From Mycobacterium asiaticum (GTDB lineage: Bacteria; Actinomycetota; Actinomycetes; Mycobacteriales; Mycobacteriaceae): 53,657 nucleotides of DNA. The notes beneath the pieces are model-generated. The model saw only the letters and a list, made by a program, of their open reading frames with translations. It did not search any database and was not told the origin of the DNA. Numbering within the stretch: position 1 is the stretch's first letter; every line of letters starts with the position of its first letter. The position numbers and the translations under genes are program-made. This document shows positions 50,118 to 53,657 of this stretch, in pieces. The stretch lies in the NCBI RefSeq assembly GCF_001673635.1, contig NZ_LZMH01000012.1, positions 1 through 53,657 of the forward strand, given 5' to 3'.

Positions 50118-52400
50118 CTACTTGAGAACCAGCTTCTTGAGGGCTTCGCGGTCCGGCTTAAGCAGTTCCTCGATGCGCGGCTTGTTCACCTCGGCGACGA
50201 TGATCTCACCGACTTCCTGATACACCTCACTGAAGATGCCGTGCGACTTCATCTTCTCGGTCTGGTACTGGTTGTCCTCGGTCGGCGTCACGTAGTAGAC
50301 CGCGTCGGCCTTGAACCGATGTACCAGCCAGAGGTGGATCAGCGTCATCAACCGCTTCTGCCGCAGTTTCTCGGCGAAGGTGTTCTGGTCGCGCACCTGC
50401 AGGATGCTGCGGCCATACCGGTCCTTGATCGGGTCGACGACGACGTTAGCCAACTGGTCGTCGCCCTCGCCGTAGATCCCAAGTTCCAGCACATCGGAGC
50501 CGGCGCGCCGCGGCCGCAGCGTCACCCGCAGCTTCTCACCGAGCTGATAGTGCTCGCTCCACAGCGCCAGCCACTCCTCGAGCAGCTTCTTGGGCACCTC
50601 GGTCTGCACCAGGTGCTGATGCTGCGTGGAGCCTTTGCCCATCGACTTGGTGGTCGCCGTGCGTCCGGACGAGGCGGCCAGCGCCGCATCGCTGCGCGGC
50701 CCGCCGACCAGGGTCTGCGGCGTCCGGTACGGCGATTCGACCAGTCGCATCTTGCGTTGCAACCGAGCCAGCGCCAGCATGCCGTCCTGCTTGAGGTTGG
50801 TGGCGAACTCTTCGGCCGCCACGCCGTCGATCTGATGCCCGCCGTAGGTGATGAAGTTGAAGACGAAGCCCATCTTGCCCAGCTCGGCGGGGAACTCTTT
50901 CATCTGCTCGTCGGTCATGCCGGTGGTGTCCCAGTTGAACGACGGCGAGAGATTGTAGGCCAGCATCTGGTTGGGGTACACCGCGTGGATCGCTTCGGCG
51001 AACTGCCGCGCATCGGCCAGGTCCGCGGTCTTGGTCTCCATCCACAGAATGTCGGCAAAAGGCGCGGCGGCAAGGGATTTCGCGATCGCATACGGGATGC
51101 CGCCGCGGATCTGATAGTAGCCCTCTGGGGTCTTCGCCAGCTCGCAGTCCCACGCCGCGTCGGCGCGCAGTTCCCTGGCCTTGGCGCGGGCGGCGTAAAG
51201 CGACGCGGTGGCTGCGAAGGTCCGCCACTCCTCGGAGCTCATACCGGCCTCTTCGCCTTCGCTCTCGCTGAACTCGAGCTTCTCGGCCACGGCCTCGCCG
51301 TAGGTCATCACACCGGCGTCGTCCTCCCAGGCGGCGACGAACCGAGACTCGACCTCGTCGTAGACGTCGTCGATCGACTTCTCGCTGTCCTCGCGCCAGG
51401 TGTTGACGGCCTCGGCGACCAGGTTCATGATGCCCTTGCGCTCCAGCCATGCGTCGGCGGCGGCATACTCGGCGTCGCCGAGCGCGTACAGCAGATGACC
51501 ATTGATCTCTTCGGCGCCAAGGTCAAAGAATCGGCGCATCATTGCCAGGAAACACGCCTTGTAGGACGGGATATCGAGGTTGGTCGCGCCGAGCAGGAAG
51601 GGCTGGTCGCGCTCGTCGCCTCGGCTGTCGAGCAGGTTGGCGGCCTCCGCGTCGGTCCGGGCCACGATGATGCCGGGCACCCGCATGATGTCGAGCTGGA
51701 AGCGAGCGGCGTTGAGCCGCTTGATCTGTTCGTCGGACGGCACCAGCACCTTGCCGCCCTGGTGGCCGCACTTCTTGGTGCCCGGACGCTGGTCCTCGAT
51801 GTGATAACCCGGCACGCCTACCTCGACAAAGCGCCGAATCAGGTTGCGCACGTGGGGATCCCCGCCGTGACCGGTGTCGGCGTCGGCGATGATGAACGGC
51901 CGGTAGTCATACAACGTGGCCGACGCCCGCTGCCGCTCACTCATGTTCAGGCGCTGATATTCCTGATTGCGGTCAGCCGTGAGCAGCGCACGCACCAGGA
52001 CGGCGGCGTCGTCGGGCACCTGGCTCAACGGGTAGCTGGCCAGGTCCGGCCCCGGATCCTCGGTGGTGGAACCCTTGGCCGAGGTGGCCCAGCCGCCCAG
52101 GTAGATCCCCTCGATGCCCATGCGCTTCATGCTCACCGCCTGCCCCGGCGAGTACGGGCCGAAGGTGGTGATGCTCTCCTTGGCGGCGAACAACTCACGC
52201 AGGCGCTGGTAGAACGCGGTGGCCGCTTCCCGCGCCACCGTGTAGTCGGTGGGGATGGTGCCGCGCTGCTCGACGACTTGGCGAGCCGAATAAAGACGCG
52301 TGATCTCGGAGAACCGCTCGCTCTCGAAGTACCGCTGCGTGGCCGCCAGATCTTGCTCGAATGGTGATTGGACCGCGTTGTCCGTTTCAGCGATGGCCAT
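50118..52400 (-). CDS. aceA: Isocitrate lyase 2 (AceA2/Icl2), full length
   Basis: This 760-residue long-type isocitrate lyase cleaves isocitrate to glyoxylate and succinate (glyoxylate and methylcitrate cycles) for growth on fatty acids. The catalytic loop KKCGHQGGK has Cys211, and ADADTGHGG (172-180) binds magnesium and substrate. The large C-terminal half beyond ~600 is the extension typical of Icl2, reported as a regulatory domain that binds acetyl-CoA. In H37Rv the gene is split into Rv1915 and Rv1916; here it is intact. ATG52400 follows a GAGGAGGAG stretch. Confidence 0.95.
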   Translation of the reverse strand: MAIAETDNAVQSPFEQDLAATQRYFESERFSEITRLYSARQVVEQRGTIPTDYTVAREAATAFYQRLRELFAAKESITTFGPYSPGQAVSMKRMGIEGIYLGGWATSAKGSTTEDPGPDLASYPLSQVPDDAAVLVRALLTADRNQEYQRLNMSERQRASATLYDYRPFIIADADTGHGGDPHVRNLIRRFVEVGVPGYHIEDQRPGTKKCGHQGGKVLVPSDEQIKRLNAARFQLDIMRVPGIIVARTDAEAANLLDSRGDERDQPFLLGATNLDIPSYKACFLAMMRRFFDLGAEEINGHLLYALGDAEYAAADAWLERKGIMNLVAEAVNTWREDSEKSIDDVYDEVESRFVAAWEDDAGVMTYGEAVAEKLEFSESEGEEAGMSSEEWRTFAATASLYAARAKARELRADAAWDCELAKTPEGYYQIRGGIPYAIAKSLAAAPFADILWMETKTADLADARQFAEAIHAVYPNQMLAYNLSPSFNWDTTGMTDEQMKEFPAELGKMGFVFNFITYGGHQIDGVAAEEFATNLKQDGMLALARLQRKMRLVESPYRTPQTLVGGPRSDAALAASSGRTATTKSMGKGSTQHQHLVQTEVPKKLLEEWLALWSEHYQLGEKLRVTLRPRRAGSDVLELGIYGEGDDQLANVVVDPIKDRYGRSILQVRDQNTFAEKLRQKRLMTLIHLWLVHRFKADAVYYVTPTEDNQYQTEKMKSHGIFSEVYQEVGEIIVAEVNKPRIEELLKPDREALKKLVLK

Positions 52401-52579
52401 GGCCTCCGACTCCTCCTCAACCCCGATTCCCCTGACGGAACCGAGTGTATGCCCCGCGATAGTGAGCTAGATCACCGGCCGAGCTCAGCTGACGCCAACC
52501 ACACCACTGGATCGGTTCAGCACGCGGCGGCCGGGGCGACCCCACGGAGAACCCCGACGAGCCAACGGGTTACGTGCAT

Positions 52580-52619
52580 TTTCTCGCTGGACGGATTGCT
52601 TTCTCGCTAGATGGATCGC
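52580..52619 (+). repeat. 20-bp tandem repeat upstream of the Rv1914c-like gene
   Basis: Copies 52580-52599 and 52600-52619 match at 17 of 20 bases (tttctcgctggacggattgc and tttctcgctagatggatcgc). The second copy contains the first possible ATG of the downstream gene, so this part is more likely leader or promoter DNA than coding sequence. Confidence 0.7.
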
Positions 52620-53012
52620 ACCGGCGTACCGTCGCATCATGAACGTGGACTTGCGCTTCGACCGGTGTATCTCCCGTTGTCAGTCCCCCTCGGGCTCGGT
52701 CCGAACAACAGCGAACTGCGCCTCGATGCCGAACACCTGCACGTCAAGATGGGCTGGGCTTTTCGCGCCGATATCCCGCTGGCCTCGATCACGAGGGCCG
52801 AGGTGAGCAATGCGAGGGTCTTCGAGGCGGGCGTCCACTTCCGCGGATCCCGCTGGCTGGTCAACGGGTCGCGCAAGGGACTGGTGGAGCTCACCATCGA
52901 TCCACCCGCGCCGGTGAGGTTCTGGCGGATGTCGATGCGGGCGAGCACCTTGGTGCTCAGCGTGACCGACCCGGATGCTCTGGTGGCGGCGTGTAGCGCA
53001 GCCGCGCATTAG
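52611..53012 (+). CDS. Small conserved protein, Rv1914c-like; start uncertain
   Basis: The confident part begins at VYLPLSVPLGLGPNNSELRL and continues with HLHVKMGWAFRADIPLASIT, VHFRGSRWLVNGSRKGLVEL and a tail with SVTDPDALVAACSAA. This suggests a small beta-rich domain. In the listed frame translation may start at ATG52611 or GTG52665. Another ATG at 52639 in a different frame reads MNVDLRFDR and would join the conserved part by a one-base shift near 52660. That arrangement looks like a natural N-terminus, so a frameshift or sequencing error is possible. Rv1914c has about 135 residues. No function is known. Confidence 0.65.
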   Translation: MDRTGVPSHHERGLALRPVYLPLSVPLGLGPNNSELRLDAEHLHVKMGWAFRADIPLASITRAEVSNARVFEAGVHFRGSRWLVNGSRKGLVELTIDPPAPVRFWRMSMRASTLVLSVTDPDALVAACSAAAH

Positions 53013-53103
53013 TTGCCGGCGAAAACTCAAGCAGCGCAACAATTGATCAGAGCGAGGAAAATACTGGGCCGGGTGCACCGAGGCTGGCACAGTGAGGATT
53101 CTC

Positions 53104-53174
53104 GCGGGTGTGGCTGAGTGGCTAGGCAGCGGCCTGCAAAGCCGTACACACGGGTTCGAATCCCGTCACTCGCT
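53104..53174 (+). tRNA. tRNA-Cys (anticodon GCA)
   Basis: The cloverleaf is complete. The acceptor stem gcgggtg pairs with cactcgc (one G-T), and the anticodon stem gcggc/gccgt surrounds the loop ctgcaaa with GCA at 53136-53138. The T arm is acggg-ttcgaat-cccgt. The discriminator base T53174 is the expected U73 identity base of tRNA-Cys. CCA is not encoded. Confidence 0.95.
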
Positions 53175-53204
53175 CTCTCTGCGCGGCGCCTCCCGACGCC
53201 CTAG

Positions 53205-53657
53205 TCACTGTCCTGACACCGCCTGAACCAGGGCCGACTCGGAGTCCGCGGAAAGCATCCACCCGCCCTGGTTCACGAACGTCAGGTTCTTGGTCACCGG
53301 CGCCGGCAGCTTGGGTCCGGACACGGCCACGTCGGCGCTGGCCCGGTTCGGACCGGCCGGCGCGATGTTGGACACGGCGAACGACAACGGCAATTCCCCG
53401 TTGCGGTACGCCTTGCGCAGTTCGTGGTCCACGACATGTCCCTCGCCCGAGCCGATACCGCCTTCGACCAGCCCCTCCTTGGTCCGGTATGACACGCCGG
53501 GGTCGGCGAGGTTGGTGAGCAGGCCGGTCAATTGATCGGCGGTCGGCAGCTGTTCGGCGGGGGCCGGCGGCGCCGGGGCGGGCGGCGACCGCTGAACTCG
53601 AGGCGGTCGAACCGGTAGTCCTAACGCCTGGGTCGCCGACGCACTCGGGGAACCGGC
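53205..53657 (-). CDS. MTB12/CFP-2-like secreted antigen, N-terminus outside the window
   Basis: The frame is open to the window edge, so the gene is partial; 150 C-terminal residues are visible. A Pro/Ala-rich linker ([20 protein letters not shown]) precedes the conserved domain [20 protein letters not shown]. That is followed by [35 protein letters not shown] and [20 protein letters not shown]. This matches the low-molecular-weight antigen MTB12 (CFP-2, Rv2376c) and its relatives. A signal peptide would be expected beyond position 53657. Function is unknown; the domain is secreted in M. tuberculosis. Confidence 0.85.
   Translation of the reverse strand, partial: AGSPSASATQALGLPVRPPRVQRSPPAPAPPAPAEQLPTADQLTGLLTNLADPGVSYRTKEGLVEGGIGSGEGHVVDHELRKAYRNGELPLSFAVSNIAPAGPNRASADVAVSGPKLPAPVTKNLTFVNQGGWMLSADSESALVQAVSGQ

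Noticed and set aside
53041..53657. tRNA-Cys considered as a phage or island attachment site
   Set aside because: No integrase gene and no repeat of the tRNA 3' end are visible in the window; flanking genes follow normal chromosomal order.

Overview
The window is about 54 kb of high-GC actinobacterial DNA from a slow-growing Mycobacterium. The evidence is PE, PE_PGRS and PPE-MPTR proteins, a complete yrbE-mce operon with Mce-associated proteins, mycobacterial fadE/fadD/echA genes and an MTB12/CFP-2-like antigen. From remembered gene order (no search was run), most of it is syntenic, in reverse orientation, with M. tuberculosis H37Rv from about Rv1975 down to Rv1914c. The ~20-gene block that separates Rv1941 from mce3R in H37Rv is absent here. 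It is not M. tuberculosis: several genes are extra, mpt63 is missing and aceA2 is intact.

Layout. (1) 1-3.2 kb: the 5' part of a PE_PGRS gene that runs into an inverted PGRS segment at the window edge, then a CitA/DcuS-type two-component system. (2) 3.2-6.2 kb: a divergent pair of PE-domain proteins with YxxxD secretion signals, a small unknown protein, a NYN-type nuclease-like protein and a nitronate monooxygenase. (3) 6.2-17.4 kb, minus strand: the mce3 operon, yrbE3A-yrbE3B-mce3ABCDEF, two Mce-associated proteins, a DUF732 protein and a CAP-domain protein. (4) 17.4-19.6 kb: a regulatory region with a frameshifted LuxR remnant, then a limonene-epoxide-hydrolase-like gene and mce3R, a tandem TetR regulator. 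(5) 19.7-26.7 kb, minus strand: the mel2-type operon (luciferase-like monooxygenase, tri-domain oxygenase/reductase, epoxide hydrolase EphB, flavin reductase, degenerate RibBA, SDR). (6) 26.9-30.2 kb: the divergent echA13-fadE17-fadE18 operon. (7) 30.4-35.4 kb: a tiny putative lipoprotein, tpx, two DJ-1/PfpI genes, SnoaL and SDR genes, a Cys-rich protein and a DUF2071 protein. (8) 35.5-42.8 kb: fadD31, two beta-lactamase-fold serine hydrolases, an SRPBCC protein, a Gln-rich protein, another luciferase-like monooxygenase and a Gly-rich lipoprotein. (9) 43.4-50.0 kb: two tandem paralogous PPE-MPTR genes. (10) 50.1-53.7 kb: isocitrate lyase AceA2, a small conserved protein, tRNA-Cys and a truncated MTB12-like secreted antigen.

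How the genes work together. In M. tuberculosis, Mce3R is reported to repress mce3 and the Rv1933c-Rv1935c and Rv1936-Rv1941 operons. Here the regulator and all three target operons lie within about 24 kb. A closely matching ~17-bp non-palindromic motif occurs upstream of yrbE3A (17472-17488), upstream of the epoxide hydrolase-mce3R unit (17908-17924) and in the melF/echA13 divergent promoter (26830-26846). I read this as the operator of one clustered regulon: uptake of a lipid by the Mce3 transporter, oxygenation/epoxidation and epoxide opening, then beta-oxidation by FadE17/FadE18/EchA13. The substrate is unknown. Other notable points are an inverted PGRS junction, a shared 20-mer upstream of PE genes, a RibBA homologue that has lost active-site residues in both domains, a long palindrome between divergent genes, a clear intrinsic terminator, and related palindromes after both PPE genes.
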